64,000 bases of DNA from Viridothelium virens. Its lineage: Eukaryota > Ascomycota > Dothideomycetes > Trypetheliales > Trypetheliaceae. The translations under genes and the position numbers were made by a program. Positions within the stretch are counted from its first letter, which is position 1; each line of letters opens with the position of its first letter. This document shows positions 9,847-21,500 of the stretch, piece after piece. The notes beneath the pieces were generated by a model. The model made no database searches, was not told where the DNA came from, and worked only from the letters and a program-made list of their open reading frames with translations. The stretch is from contig ML991787.1 of the NCBI GenBank assembly GCA_010094025.1, positions 248,001 to 312,000 on the forward strand. Direction: 5' to 3'.

Positions 9847-11818
9847 ATTGAACCGAGTGGAACGATTCTCTGGTACGATGTTGCGAGAGAGCGGATGCCT
9901 CACGAGCCTGCGAGCCAGCTCTCAGAACAAGAAGAGGTCTTCAAAGCAAGAAAGAAAAGAAATCAGTCTTCGAACAGCATATCCGGCAGTCCGTTTGATC
10001 GGCATTGGACTTGGCAGTAATATAAGAGAAGCCCTCGTACACGTCTTCTATCGGCGATGAGTTAGCATTGGAAATGTTCTTGGGCTTTCGCGGCAAAAAA
10101 TTGTTTCAGCCATGCTCCCTTGTGTGACGGGTTCTCCCTCAGGTGCTCAGGTCCTTGTTGAGTTTAGGGTTGAAGTTATCCGGCAAGACGGCTAGAGCCG
10201 CTACGCTGGGGTTTCGCGCGCCTTGGTTTCTGGGCTGCCTTGCACGGCTAATATCCTTGAGTCTCATCAAACGAGGCGGGAAGAGCACAGCCTATTGTAG
10301 AGCAAGGGAACGCATATGCAGCGAGTTCCGACTGGCACGATTACGTCGGTACGGCGATCGTCCGTTCTAGAAAGACCAGGAAGCTACAATTAGACGGCAA
10401 CAAACAAGTCTATCGATCATCGGTTCCTAAATGAAACGTCATATGGATAAACAGAACGGGAGTGAGTAAAGCTACTCACACGCTCTAAGCTTCCCTTCCG
10501 ATCCCTACAGAAAATCCCTTCCTGCTGAATCATCTTTCCGTCTGCAACTAAGACGATTCTTATGCCACCAGAGTTGATGCCTGTCTACACAGAGAAACTG
10601 TATGAAGTAGTACCACCTATAATTTGTCAATTAACCTTGTTTATACTCCTCGTATGGAACATTTCCTTCGAATTGGAGTGTATAGTTTTACAAGTGTATC
10701 AGCTCGAAGGCGTCGGTGCTCCTTGGGCTCTGCGACGGTACGGAGTACCTCAAGGTATATGGGTGAGGTGGGTAGGTACCTTACATCAACCGAGACACTG
10801 GCAACCAATCGGCTCCTTGCCTGGACGGAATGCGCCGAAACTATATAGCCGATCGGCGACCACTCTCACCACTCTTTCGGTAATAGCTGCGGAGTACCGG
10901 CGGGTTCTCCTTGCTAGGGAAATGGGGTCATATCTCTAGTTCGTATGGAGCTCGTTTGTCGTATCATCAGATTCAAGGTTCAGGTCTCCTTCTCGAAGCT
11001 TGATATTTCTCTACGGATTACACATGCGACACGCTTAGTTCTGAGACTGATGCTGTTGTCTGTGGCTTCTGCTCTACCTTGGTTAGAATTTGACTGGAAC
11101 CGAAGGTACTTTCGTAAAATTGTACTCCGTAGTGGCTCGTTGTTCTCAACAAAACTTAATGTTTTCGTCTCGTGTGAAGCGGAGGAGATGACGTGTGGTC
11201 AACCTGGTCAAGCAGGCCAATTAGAAGTCAGCACCAGAAAACTTCTAACAGCGGAGGGTTCCTAGCTCAAATCGTGGAAATGGAGCGAAACAATTTGGTG
11301 TTTATGCACCGGCATAAATTTCTTAATCACCCCACCACTCAGCCCACTCTGCTTAACACACTACAACTAGGCCTCTTGTGCTCTAGCCGGCTTAAATCAA
11401 CCTTTGCTTGACACTTCTCCTACGCTCAGCATGAAGAGCCAGTCTCATGCAAGTAGCATAGAATTTCTGAAAGGGCATTGCGAACGTTGCGTGCATCGCG
11501 AGCAACGCCAAGGCAGCGCCAAGGCAACGCCAAGATCAGGATACGATTAGGTTGCAGGATCGTTGCATTCCCCAGACTCAAGCTTCGAACTCTCCTTCAT
11601 AACTTCCCATTAATGCGCATGGTCTGCTGCAATAAGAAGTGATTCTAAGAGGGGCTAAGCCGGAGTTAGGGAGCACTGGGAGGAAGAGTGCGGCCGCGCG
11701 GGTAAAACTGCGGACGCCCTCGTTGTCGATCATACAGTACCTAGTAATTCAACCACTCATTCTCATCTCAGCTCGTGAGGCTTCTTCTTCGAATCATGTC
11801 TGCCTGATAGTTGGTGGG
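9847..11818. other. Long intergenic region without a supported gene
   Basis: Almost 2 kb between the divergent starts of the MFS gene and mzm1. It holds the palindrome-like motif TACGGAGTA at 10739-10747 and its complement TACTCCGTA at 11123-11131, TATATA near 10842, and an 11-bp triplet repeat at 11503-11535. Short open frames exist (for example 10562-10939) but none has recognisable protein features or splice logic. It may contain a decayed element, but I can name none. Confidence 0.4.
11503..11535. repeat. 11-bp tandem repeat, three copies
   Basis: CAACGCCAAGG, CAGCGCCAAGG and CAACGCCAAGA stand head to tail, about 285 bp upstream of the mzm1 ATG. Copies differ at one or two bases. It is a small minisatellite; any regulatory role is unknown. 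Confidence 0.7.
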
Positions 11819-12270
11819 ATGGCTGTTGAAGCTTATCGTCAGCTTCTGCGTGCTGCACGGCTGGCTTTCAAAGGTAATGGTACTACACCAAGAAGTGCCT
11901 GACGTGCCTGCTCACGGAAAATTTTTAGGTGACTCTGTTCGCCTGAATGCTGCCAGGTTTCACGTTCGGAAAGGATTTGAGGACAATCGTCAGCTTACTT
12001 CAGGCAGCAAAGAGCAGTCGGAACAACTTCTCTACGCCAATGAGGTAGCGAGGGTCCTACGAGAAAATGTTGTGCAGGGCGAGTTTTCGGATGGCGAGAG
12101 ATACAGTATGGGACCATTGGGCAGAAATGAAACACGACCGTTGCTGACAGGACCTCAAAGAGCTACGATTTCACGAACACACCGAACGAGGTGACAACGA
12201 GACAATCAAGCTGGCCAAGGGGAGGAAAAACACTTTAGCTGGATTGACAGGCGGTTCCCGTTCTTCATGA
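11819..12270 (+). CDS. mzm1: Mitochondrial zinc maintenance protein 1, LYR family (three exons)
   Basis: The gene appears only after splicing: exons 11819-11873, 11929-12105 and 12161-12270, with two 55-bp introns (donors GTAATG and GTATGG; the second has a GCTGAC branch site). The product is 113 residues, the normal Mzm1 length. It begins MAVEAYRQLLRAARLAFKGD, the LYR-type helix, and continues with FEDNRQL, ANEVARVLRENVVQGEF and KLRFHEHTERGDNETIKLAKG, all family hallmarks. Mzm1 is a small matrix chaperone that stabilises the Rieske protein Rip1 before it is inserted into respiratory complex III, and it affects matrix zinc. For the second intron I chose the acceptor at 12159-12160 because it restores YKLRFHEHTERGDN; the AG at 12149-12150 does not. 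It converges with slt11 (140 bp between stops). Confidence 0.9.
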
Positions 12271-12410
12271 TACCCATGCAGTCTACAATGCTTTCTATCA
12301 ATACAGGTTTCATTCTTCGAATGAGCTGTCAATGCCATAGTCACCAACGCCTTGCTCGTAAAATCAAATCAAATCATCTCGAGAAACATCTTTGCTGCAT
12401 CCAAACCCCT

Positions 12411-13589
12411 CTAGTCGCCTGCCAGACTAGCATATTGAACATCATCCGCCCCCGGTGGAGGTGCGACTGCGCTCATACTCTCAATCTCAGCTTCCCTAGC
12501 TGCTCTTCCAGATTGAGCACTGACAGGGCCGCTGGTACCTGCACCCGACGACCCAGCAACGGCACGAGCCGTATCTCTCCCTGCCCTTGCTTGTGCCATC
12601 CTCTGGTCCCTGTCCATTGTGTCTAGAACCTTCGGTTTGCCCCATTGCACTCTGAGAGGCACCGCTGCGACGACTGCCTTCCCTTGGCAAGCCTCAGCCG
12701 CCACCTCCGCATCCTTCCGCGTCATATAATTGATGAAAGCGCAATGTGACCGGTGTGAGCAGACCACCGAGCGCAGCTTGCCAAACTTCGAGAAATGCGT
12801 CCGTATCTCGTGTTCGGGCATGTCATCCTCCACTCCCGTAACAAACAACGACGTGATATTCTTATCCGCCGGCGGTGCAATATCCTGCGGCCCCGGTGGC
12901 AACTGCGCCGCACTGGGAAACGCTCGTCCTCCCCTCGCTCCACCCCTCCCTCCCCTCCCCGGCCTCGAGTCCCTCGTCCGCACCGGCCCAGGCCTATGCA
13001 ACTCCTCCCCTCCCTCCTCACCCGTCGTCGGCGCCGGCAACGCCTTTGGCGCCGCACCCCCTTCCTGGCCCTCCTCCGCCCTCCCCTCCGCCTCTAACCG
13101 CCTCTGCTTTTTATAATACGGCTCGCTCTCGGCCAACCTCTTCAATAAATCCCTCGCCTTCCCCTCTGCGCCCTCATACACGCCCTCGAGCTCGCCCCTC
13201 CCCTCCTCGATCTCTCGCTCGTGCTCCTGGGCGTAGTACTCGCGATTGACGGTGCCAGTGGGACCAGGCGCGACCATCTTGAGCGCGGCGTCGCGCACCA
13301 CGATGGGCAGGCCGAACTGCAGGTCCAGCATGCAGCACTGGCAGCAGTTCTTGAGGCGCGCGCACGTGAGGCAGATGGCGGTGCGGGCGCGGTGCGCCGA
13401 CGAGGTCCGGTCGGCGGGCTTCCACGAGAAGAGGGTGAAGGGGCGGGTGCAGATTTTGCATTCGGCGCCGTAGTCGTCCTTGATCATTTGTACGTAGGGG
13501 TTGGTGGGGAGGCAGCGCTCGCATACGGACGGGAAGTCGGTGGTTTCCCAGCCGGACCGGTTGAGGTCTTGTTTGATTTGCGGGGGCAT
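12411..13589 (-). CDS. slt11: Pre-mRNA-splicing factor Slt11/Ecm2 (RBM22/Cwf5 family)
   Basis: A single exon encoding 392 residues from the ATG at 13589. The N-terminus is Cys-rich zinc-binding sequence (CERCLPTNPYVQM, ECKICTRPF, AICLTCARLKNCCQCCMLD), as in the Torus-type fold of RBM22/Ecm2. A charged helical stretch (residues about 130-200) and a Gly/Arg-rich linker (GRGGRGGARGGRAF) follow. Then comes one RRM (SLFVTGVEDDMPEHEIRTHF ... CAFINYMTRKDAEVA) at about residues 245-325. In the spliceosome the protein contacts the U6 internal stem-loop and the catalytic core with the NTC-related proteins, and it acts in the nucleus. The C-terminal tail is Ala/Ser-rich. GC content is high across the linker, which causes long open frames on the other strand. 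Convergent with mzm1. Confidence 0.92.
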   Translation of the reverse strand: MPPQIKQDLNRSGWETTDFPSVCERCLPTNPYVQMIKDDYGAECKICTRPFTLFSWKPADRTSSAHRARTAICLTCARLKNCCQCCMLDLQFGLPIVVRDAALKMVAPGPTGTVNREYYAQEHEREIEEGRGELEGVYEGAEGKARDLLKRLAESEPYYKKQRRLEAEGRAEEGQEGGAAPKALPAPTTGEEGGEELHRPGPVRTRDSRPGRGGRGGARGGRAFPSAAQLPPGPQDIAPPADKNITSLFVTGVEDDMPEHEIRTHFSKFGKLRSVVCSHRSHCAFINYMTRKDAEVAAEACQGKAVVAAVPLRVQWGKPKVLDTMDRDQRMAQARAGRDTARAVAGSSGAGTSGPVSAQSGRAAREAEIESMSAVAPPPGADDVQYASLAGD

Positions 13590-15558
13590 GGTGTGTGGGG
13601 TTTTGGAGTTGGATCGTCAATGGGAAATAGTAAGGGAGCCGAGGGAGTTATGGGGTTGATGTGGTGTGGAAGCTCTAAGAAGGAAAATCTGAGTAATTTG
13701 CTTCGGCGGTGAAGGTGGGTGTGGCTGAGCTGGGTGGCGCAGGCTACGCTCTAATTCATCGCACGCTGATTTGAGCACAGTGACACTGCGACTTTAACGT
13801 GCGTCCCTATGTCGCGGTTGAGAGACGCACGCCGTGGAGAGACAAACGACAGAGACTTCAAACCCAAGCAGCTCTAGAGTAGTGAACCGTCTACGCGCCT
13901 TTGCGAAGCACCTTTGATTCTTTCCAAAACTCAGCCGTACACTGGCCTCCTGCTTCCAATGTCTACGGTATCCTTCAATGGAGCGTCCCAAGCCTGATTA
14001 AGAAATCTTTACAGGAATCTCGACAAACTAAAGAAAGAACATCTCTACATTTGCTACATGTTTTCTCTCTAAGCAGCGATTGACACATGTTGTCTGGAAG
14101 CACCCTAATGCACGTCATAAGCATGAGGCGCAAAAACTTAACTCAAAGAATTCCATATAACATGCCACTGTTGGCTTTTAGCTGTTTTCAGCTGGCTATT
14201 TTGCGGCCCCCAAGCGAGCACCGCGAGCTACGAATAGGTCAATTGTCAGTCAGCTACCGCAAGAGTCAGATTGTATTTCGTCGAAAATCTGAGCGTTATA
14301 GAACCCCGTGGGGAATCATAGGCATATGGCACCCTCCGGGAAAGCCAGACCCAAGGTTCTGAGACAATTGGAGGTTTGCTCTGTGGTTGAAGGAAGATAG
14401 CGACTTGACAGACTCTAAAGCGCCGCTGACTATGACTTAAGAGGACTTGATAGCCTCCGATGGTGAGAACTACAGGGCCACCAAGGTTTAAATACTCTTG
14501 TCCTCCATCCTCGGAGATCTGGAACAATTGATTCTCAGAACACTATTCAATGATCCAGTCGAAACTCTTCAGGTCAGTCATAAGTATAGTTTCGCTTGGT
14601 CCAAATACCTGTAAATGACCGCTATAGGTTGTCGGACTTTAATACCATGCTTTCAGCAGCTCAGGACCCCTCATTCTGATGGGGTTCAGTTGACTTGGAT
14701 ATAATCAGCAAGAGTACAGTAGCATGGTCTTCAGATTGGTATTTGCACGCAGATAGCCATGTCCCTTTCTCGTCTACTGCGTCAATTATTTAGCAGACAA
14801 GAAGCTAGAAAGCAATCTTGAGTTCTGTCTTGCTAATTATGATTGGCTCGCCACTCGCAGTGTTTCCCTTGCTCAAGGAGCATTAACAAACGCTGCAGGC
14901 GTGCAAAAGATGAAGCCGCTTTCGCAAGTCATTGTAGAGGAATTGGGCGGCGGCTGTATTCAAGAAGGGAGGCGTGAGCGGAACTTGACTCGCATAACAT
15001 TGCGGGCAGCGCGACTTTGCCCTAACCTGCGCAGCCACATGAGTTGGTTTTACGCCTCAGACATCTCCTATGGTAGTGATCAACTTCAAACACAGCAAAC
15101 GCATAGCAGCGCCGTTTGATGCAATAAGGCGGTGACCTAACCTTATTTTGAGAAGCTCGGCAGTGACGCTAATCAAGCCAGATCACTGAAGGCGTGTATC
15201 TGCAAAGGCCCCATGCCTGATACTGCTAATACGCCTTAGCATTTTCAACTTCGCTATGTCAAATTCAGGCCATGAAGTTTACTGCCAAATCCATGAGCGT
15301 GAGAGCTCCGTACTCAATCCTTAGGCCAAGGTGATAACTAACTGCGCTCTCTGAGTAGTCTGAGACTGTCCTCAACTGGCCGTATAAAGACACTCGGTGG
15401 AGCGTGGGAAGGGGTCTGCAACATCCCGTCATGTAGCTCCGTTTACTTCGCTACCGACTCTTAAGGATGTTGCTACACGGGTGACAACGAAGGATCCTCA
15501 AATGAAATACATAAAGAGGATTCCACTCAGTTACATTCTTCTACAGTACAGAGTTCAA
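13590..15558. other. Intergenic region between slt11 and the MYND-finger gene
   Basis: About 2 kb between divergent starts. I found no spliced or unspliced frame with protein-like character; candidates such as 14246-14527 (minus) and 14901-15119 (plus) are short and featureless. The promoters of both flanking genes must lie here. Confidence 0.4.
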
Positions 15559-17526
15559 ATGGCAACCATCACTGCTCCAGGCCGGTTACAGACTAGCACC
15601 TGCGCAAACAGATATGCTGGACAGCAGGGTTGCCGACTGGAAGGCAAGTTCACATGCAAAGACTGTTTTCTGGTCTCCGTGAGCTTTCCTTTCTTGTATC
15701 AATCTTACCGAATGCGCTAATCAAGCTGAAAGTATTGTGGCCCAGTATGTCAGAAGGCCCATTGGGTCGATCATAAGAGAGACTGCAAGTCACCGCTGTC
15801 GAAAAGTACCTGGCAGCCGAGATGGGCGTTAGAGCATCGCACACCTGCGTTTGTGGGCGGGTCGCTGCAGGTCTCATTCGGAGGTCGAAAGTTTCTTTGG
15901 GGCAATATGCCTGCTTTTGACCTTGTCAATCTAGGTTCCAACGAAGGCATGTATTACACTGGGCATCTCAAGCTTTTGTTTGGCGGTAGGTTTCTATGAT
16001 AATTATATCTCGAACGCTGGCTCATAGCAATGTAGCATCCGGGGATCTTAGGAATGTTGTCAAGACCGTTGCATTTCTTCCAGAAGACTTTCACGGAAAG
16101 GTTTTCGTGACCCTCAACAATAGAGATTTCACCATCGTCGCCCGAAACATCATTATGCTGCTTGTCATCTTCACTTCTCAAGAGTTAAACGAAACTGTAA
16201 CAAGCGTGATCCATCTTTGGTATTCAGCATTTATCAAGGACTCACATATAGGCCTCCTCAACGATAGGGTACGACCATTAGTCGAAGCAGTCTGCGAGAA
16301 AATCGGAGCCAAAGCGCCTGGATCGACCTTGGGGAAGACGTGGATGTTCGGGTCTCGCTCGCTGCGGGTGGTTCTGCGAAAGGAAGAGTGGCTACTACTC
16401 CCTTCTTATCTGCAGGTTCCACACAGCTGGCCAAAGAGCAGACCACAGGAGATCCGCACCGCTTGCACGGTGGCAGAAGAACGTAGGGACTATAGAGAGC
16501 GGCGGATGCTGTCACAATCACCGTTCCACCGTCTGTGCATAGATAAGTTTCGCAGAGATGGTATTCTTATGCCATTTGGCTCTCCGAGAGAGGAGTTCAG
16601 CACCCCCAACCCGTAAGTACTGAAGCAATTTGTCCATGTACCGCTTGACTAATACCACCTGAGGACTATCTTTGAAGAGACGGGAGGCTGGCCAATGAAG
16701 GATTCCGCCGATCCATTCGATGGTTGGGACCTGGGAGAAATCTTGCAAGTATACCATGGTCCGGCCAAAAATGACATCTACGGGAAGCTGCATTGCTTCT
16801 TGACAAATACCCTCTCTCGATTTTGCGGTCGTGTTTCGAAGCTTGAGACTCATTTTGAACTCCTAAATGTTGGCGCCGAAAGCTTACCGGACTACCTCAA
16901 AGATAGGACGTTTTCCCGTATCGAGGTGCGTATTCATCCTCTACAAGCAGTGAATACTCAAAGATTTACTCAGTCTAGGTTTCCAATGTTTCCGATGCTG
17001 GCTATATCGGAATTGCAAAAACACTGCAGATCTTTAGACGTCTGCTTGACAGTCCACATGATAACCCGCATGCAACGCTCGTGACTCTCTTCATGAACGC
17101 GGTAGATGAGACAGCAAATGCAAGGCAGGATGTAGAAAGCGTCAAAGCCGAGATGACGCAGCTGATGAAATACTTGCCTCCCAGCGGTGTCCCCTTGTGG
17201 AACGGCGACCCTGGGTTGATGAATACATCATTGGCGCGGCCACTTGTTCGTGACGCGGAGAATCTCTTCGATAGGTCGAGTTATCTTGCGAGCTTGAATG
17301 ATTAGCTGACTGACACGTTGTCAGATACATGGAAACCCATCGCTTCAAGGAAGCTGAAAACCATTTTGACGTCAAGATGAAGGAACCTCATACCATAATT
17401 GAAAAATGGCCCACAAGGCTCAAGTTACGACATGGTGAACAAGGCTGGGAGGACGAGTTCAAGACCAAGCACAGCTCTGATCACTCTGGAAGTGAGCGTT
17501 ACGTTGAATGGAAGAGAATCGATTGA
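15559..17526 (+). CDS. MYND zinc-finger protein with DUF4470/DUF4471-type domains (six exons)
   Basis: Rebuilt exons: 15559-15678, 15733-15985, 16036-16612, 16664-16925, 16979-17274 and 17325-17526; introns are 50 to 54 bp, and the frame stays open to TGA (569 residues). The N-terminal MYND-type finger has zinc ligands C15, C25, C33, C36, C42, C46, H54 and C58 and includes YCGPVCQKAHWVDHK, split by intron 1. Next is the DUF4470-like segment (FDLVNLGSNEG ... ASGDLRNVVKTVAFLPEDF ... ARNIIMLLVIF), then a DUF4471-like part (KTWMFGSRSLRVVL, RDGILMPFGSPREEF, HATLVTLFMNAV, IIEKWPTRLKLRHG). The family is fungal, often in several copies, with unknown biochemistry; MYND fingers generally mediate protein contacts. 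For intron 2 I chose the acceptor at 16034-16035 because it yields LLFGASGDLRN. The gene looks intact, although no single exon exceeds 600 bp. Confidence 0.88.
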
Positions 17527-18530
17527 CTCAATTCCTCAACTTCTTCAGGAACTTTCTGGGTAATGCTCATGCTTGTGGTGTGACGCTGAAATACGGAGAG
17601 GAAAGATACACAGGTCTGAGCTGTAGATGAGTGAGAGTCGAACATCGTCAATCTTGCACTCTTCCAAAGGTGCAGAGCCAATTGAATCATCTATTTGGAG
17701 CATTGTAGGGACTGTGCCACCTGGCTACGCCTGGCTAGTCAGCATTGCACAACATGTGGAATGGCAGCTGAAGGAAACAACGAACAATTGAGTGACCGCG
17801 CTACGCCCAAAGAAAAAGGAACGTTACACTATGATCCAGCAGATCAAGCCGGTCTGCTCTAAGTCAGTCCATTATATCATATAGCTACCGCAATTCTTCA
17901 ATGCAAGCCACGTGAAACGTTGAATTCTGAGAGAAGCTTGGCGATCTCTCTGACCCTCGCTTCTTTCTCCGGACAGACTCTGTGTGTCGATTTCTCTATA
18001 CTCCGTGCCTTCAAAAGCTTGCACCTATATCCTTTCTTAATCGGACCATCGTATCATGATTCCAAAAAATGCAGACAGGCCGATGGTCGTAATGAAGTAG
18101 GGGTCACAGCTAACGCAGCTCCCCACGGCATCGCCATAACGATCGACTCCAGGACCAAATCCGCGGGAATTCTTATTACAGACTGCTTTCCCCAATGGAG
18201 AAATCGCTGGAAAACATTGACACACAGACCATAACTTCATAGACTTCGGAGAGAGTCTCCAGAGGTCTAATCATGGAAATCGGCTTGTGATACAGGACCC
18301 CTGGTTAACGTTGCTCAAGTCGTTTCACAAGACTTCTCCGGATTGGCACACTCGTCATTTTCTACAGAGAACACCACCAAGAAACATGTGCAAATTAGCA
18401 GATCAGAGATAGAGCCCGAAGTTCAATTAAGCTGTATGGTATCGACGTTCGTCAGGCGCGACGGTCCGATTAGGTATCTATAACGCAACGAATGTTCATT
18501 AAACCCGGTTCCACCATCCTCTTCATAACC
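17527..18530. other. Intergenic region between two convergent genes
   Basis: About 1 kb between the stop of the MYND gene and the stop of the FN3 gene. It should hold both 3' UTRs. The plus-strand frame 17920-18234 and the minus-strand frame 18037-18240 overlap each other and show no family features. Confidence 0.4.
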
Positions 18531-21500
18531 TCAAGCCTCCTGCGAACCCTCCGCATCATCATCAAGCGTTTCGCTAGCTAGACTCAAGTCGCCAATGCTC
18601 GGGGTCTTATCTCCTTTCCTTGTCATCCGCTTCGTAATCGAGCTCCAACTCAGTCCACTGCTCCTACTGCGCCCATCATCTAGCAGGTCTCCACTCTTGC
18701 TTTGTCCACTCTGACCATCGCCCTCCACATCCTCGCGGGTAGGCGTGTCAGACGTCGGTGTGGGCACGTCATTGTTCTTGCGGGATGAGAAGAATCCACT
18801 GGTCTTACCTTTCACGGATCCCTTAGACGTGAGGCTGGAGAGGTGAGGGAAGTTGCTAGTGCTACCTTTGCGCGTAATTTTATGGTGCCACTTAGACTCT
18901 TTTGTCGCGCTCGACGGAGTTTGAGACTCTGATGCAGTATGCGATAGGGACCGTGTGAGAGAATCGGGGCGTTCGAGGGATTCGCCCGGGTCTGTTTGTG
19001 AATCGGTGGTGTAGAGCGAAGGGGTATCCTTTGAAAAGCGAAAGTCCGATGGTGAATCGTCGGTTGATTGATCGTCCTTTTCATCCTCTACGACTGGTGC
19101 ACTTTCTTTCTCTTTGCCTTTGGATTTAGATTTGGTCTTCTCGGTCTTCTCGGTCTTGTCGCCCTTCTCTTCTTTCTTGTCTCGTGAAAAAATGTTGAAG
19201 CTCTTGGCAGCGGGATTGAGTCTGCCCGTTGTTTGTGCTCTCTTGGAGGGTTTGGTGCCTATGGGGGCCTGTGGAGGTGTGGCTGGCTCTGATGGGATAT
19301 CCGGCGGATCGCTTTCCACCAATGTTTCACCATAGGGGAATCCACCGGACTGACTGTATTGCTCCGATGCTCGACGTGAAGGATGCCGTGAAAAGGAATG
19401 AGTTGAAGTCATCGCCAACCAGTCAGGGTAGATGGGGCTTGACTGCCGTGCCATCATTGGATTGAAGGCATTGATTAGAGCATTATCGTCAGGTCTTGGT
19501 AGCTCGGATGAATGCGTAGAAAGAGGACGAGGTGATCTTGTCCGATCATCTGATGTGAATGGGTAGGGCCATCGTTCGCCGGTGTTTTCTTTGGCATTCC
19601 TAGCTGAGCTACGACCGAACACATTCGATACATGGCCCAGCAGGTGATTGGAGCGGCTCCCTCCACGAAGCTGCACTTCAGCGGGATCTGTTGTCGATTG
19701 GTCTTGCCTCGGCATTGACTGACTCTGGTTTGGAGGCAAAGACCCAAGGGCAGGTAGCCCTTCGCTTTCAGGATTCGTATTTGTGCGGGAACGAGTAAAG
19801 CCAAAGATATTGTGAAATCGACTGTGAGCTCCAGCGGTGCCTCGATTGGAACCTGTTGAACGGATTGACCTCCTATCGCTATCCATGAGGCTATCTGACG
19901 CAGTCTGATGCAGACTTGGTGCACTGTCTCTCGGGCTAGCAAACCCACTTGGTGAATGACTACTGGCTGAGGCCGGAGAGTGTGGATTATCCGCGCCAAC
20001 ATTCCTGCTTGTCTGGGCTACAAATCCAGAGGACTGACGTTCTTGTATGGCTCCTAGGCCCGGTAATTTGTCGTCTGCACTGGGATTTGTCGACCAATTC
20101 TCTGCAACTGGAAATCCTCCCGGGAGGTTATCAGGTCCACTGAAAGCTCCTGAAGATCGATCCCCTGAAGTGAGTCCTGTCACCTGTCGATCCCCAAGAT
20201 TGAATCCAACGCGAGATTGGGAGCCTGAATTCGAGCCATCACTAGTCCTCTCATCCGCGACTCCCTCATCATGTCCTTCTTCGCTCGGATCATCCCCAAG
20301 AAGTCCAGAAGGAAGGAGGCTGTGTGCTGTTGGGCTCATTGGGGCACCTCCAGTTAGTTGATCAACATCAGACCGAGATAAAGAGGACCCAGGGGCGCTG
20401 TCGCTTAGAGCCATGGTATTCATGGAAATCCAGGGGGGAGCGGTAAGCGCTGGTGATATGCTAGTTATGCTGCCGGAGTGTGAGCCCCCCGTGGTGGTTG
20501 GGAAACCTGTAATCGGGGAGGAGTCCAGCGTCCGAAAGGTAGGAATTTGCCGTCTCCTTAAACTTGGGTTCTGCAACGGAACACTCTCTAAAGAAGGAGT
20601 AGGGGAGAAGGCATGAGATTGAGGCGGTTGTGACTGTTGCAAATAGTCCAGCATTTGACATGATTGGGTGAGCATCGATCTTGCTTGTTGCACCCCTGCA
20701 AAGGCTCGAGTATACTGGCTTTGGAGTTTATTCAAATTTTCATTGGCATGCCTTTCCTCTTCGGCTTCACGCCGTTCCTGGCCACCATCGTCTCCCTCCT
20801 TTCCCAAATCCTGCTCGTCCTTTCGCTGGTCCTCAAGATCCTTGACTCGGAGACCAGTTCGATGAAGCTCATCTTCGACAGTGCGATTTTTGCCGACTTC
20901 TTGGTCATATTGACTCTGCAACTTGGCCATCTTTTCTTCATTAGCGGCACGGGCTTGACATTCCTCGTCACGCATTCGCGTCACAGCTTCTTCGTTCTCT
21001 TCTATTTCACGAGACCATCGAGCCATGTCATCCTCCATGCGTTTGCGTTCGCTTTGTTTCTGTCGCAAGATTTTTTCCTTCTTCTGCTGCTTGTTCTCAG
21101 CCTGACGAACCTGGTTTTCCAATCCGTTCATTTCTTTCTTAATGTCTCGGGATTTGTCATCTTTGTCTTTGAGTTCCTGTCTAACTTTGTCCCTATCAGC
21201 CATAAGGGTTTGCCTTTGGCCATTGTATTCTTCTTCCTCTTCAGCAAGCTGCTTTTCGACCTCGTCTGTCTCCCTCCGAAGGCCTTCAAGCCTTTCCGTA
21301 AGTTGTTGCACAGTTTCGGCGGTAGCGTACGAAGCTCTTCGTTCTATTGGACTACTCGGCTGTTCGTGCATGGCGATCGCGGGAGATGAGCGCCGACTAG
21401 CAGTCATGCGCCTGGCGTGAGATTGACTGCCGCTGTGTTCTCTTGTCATGGAAGGCGCGATAGGAGAAGGCGTCGATGCAGTCTGGAAAAGCTTGTACGG

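Noticed and set aside
10562-10939. 125-codon plus-strand frame between the MFS gene and mzm1
   Set aside because: No family motif, odd composition, overlaps another frame of similar length, no splice support.
14246-14527. 93-codon minus-strand frame upstream of the MYND gene
   Set aside because: Somewhat protein-like start, but short and with no recognisable motif; could occur by chance in a 2-kb gap.
17920-18240. Overlapping plus (104-codon) and minus (67-codon) frames
   Set aside because: Both occupy the same DNA between two convergent genes and neither has features.
20664-21389. Plus-strand 241-codon frame that looks like a membrane protein
   Set aside because: It lies opposite the coiled coil of the FN3 protein; reverse-complemented Glu/Lys/Gln codons read as Leu/Phe/Ser and mimic hydrophobic helices.
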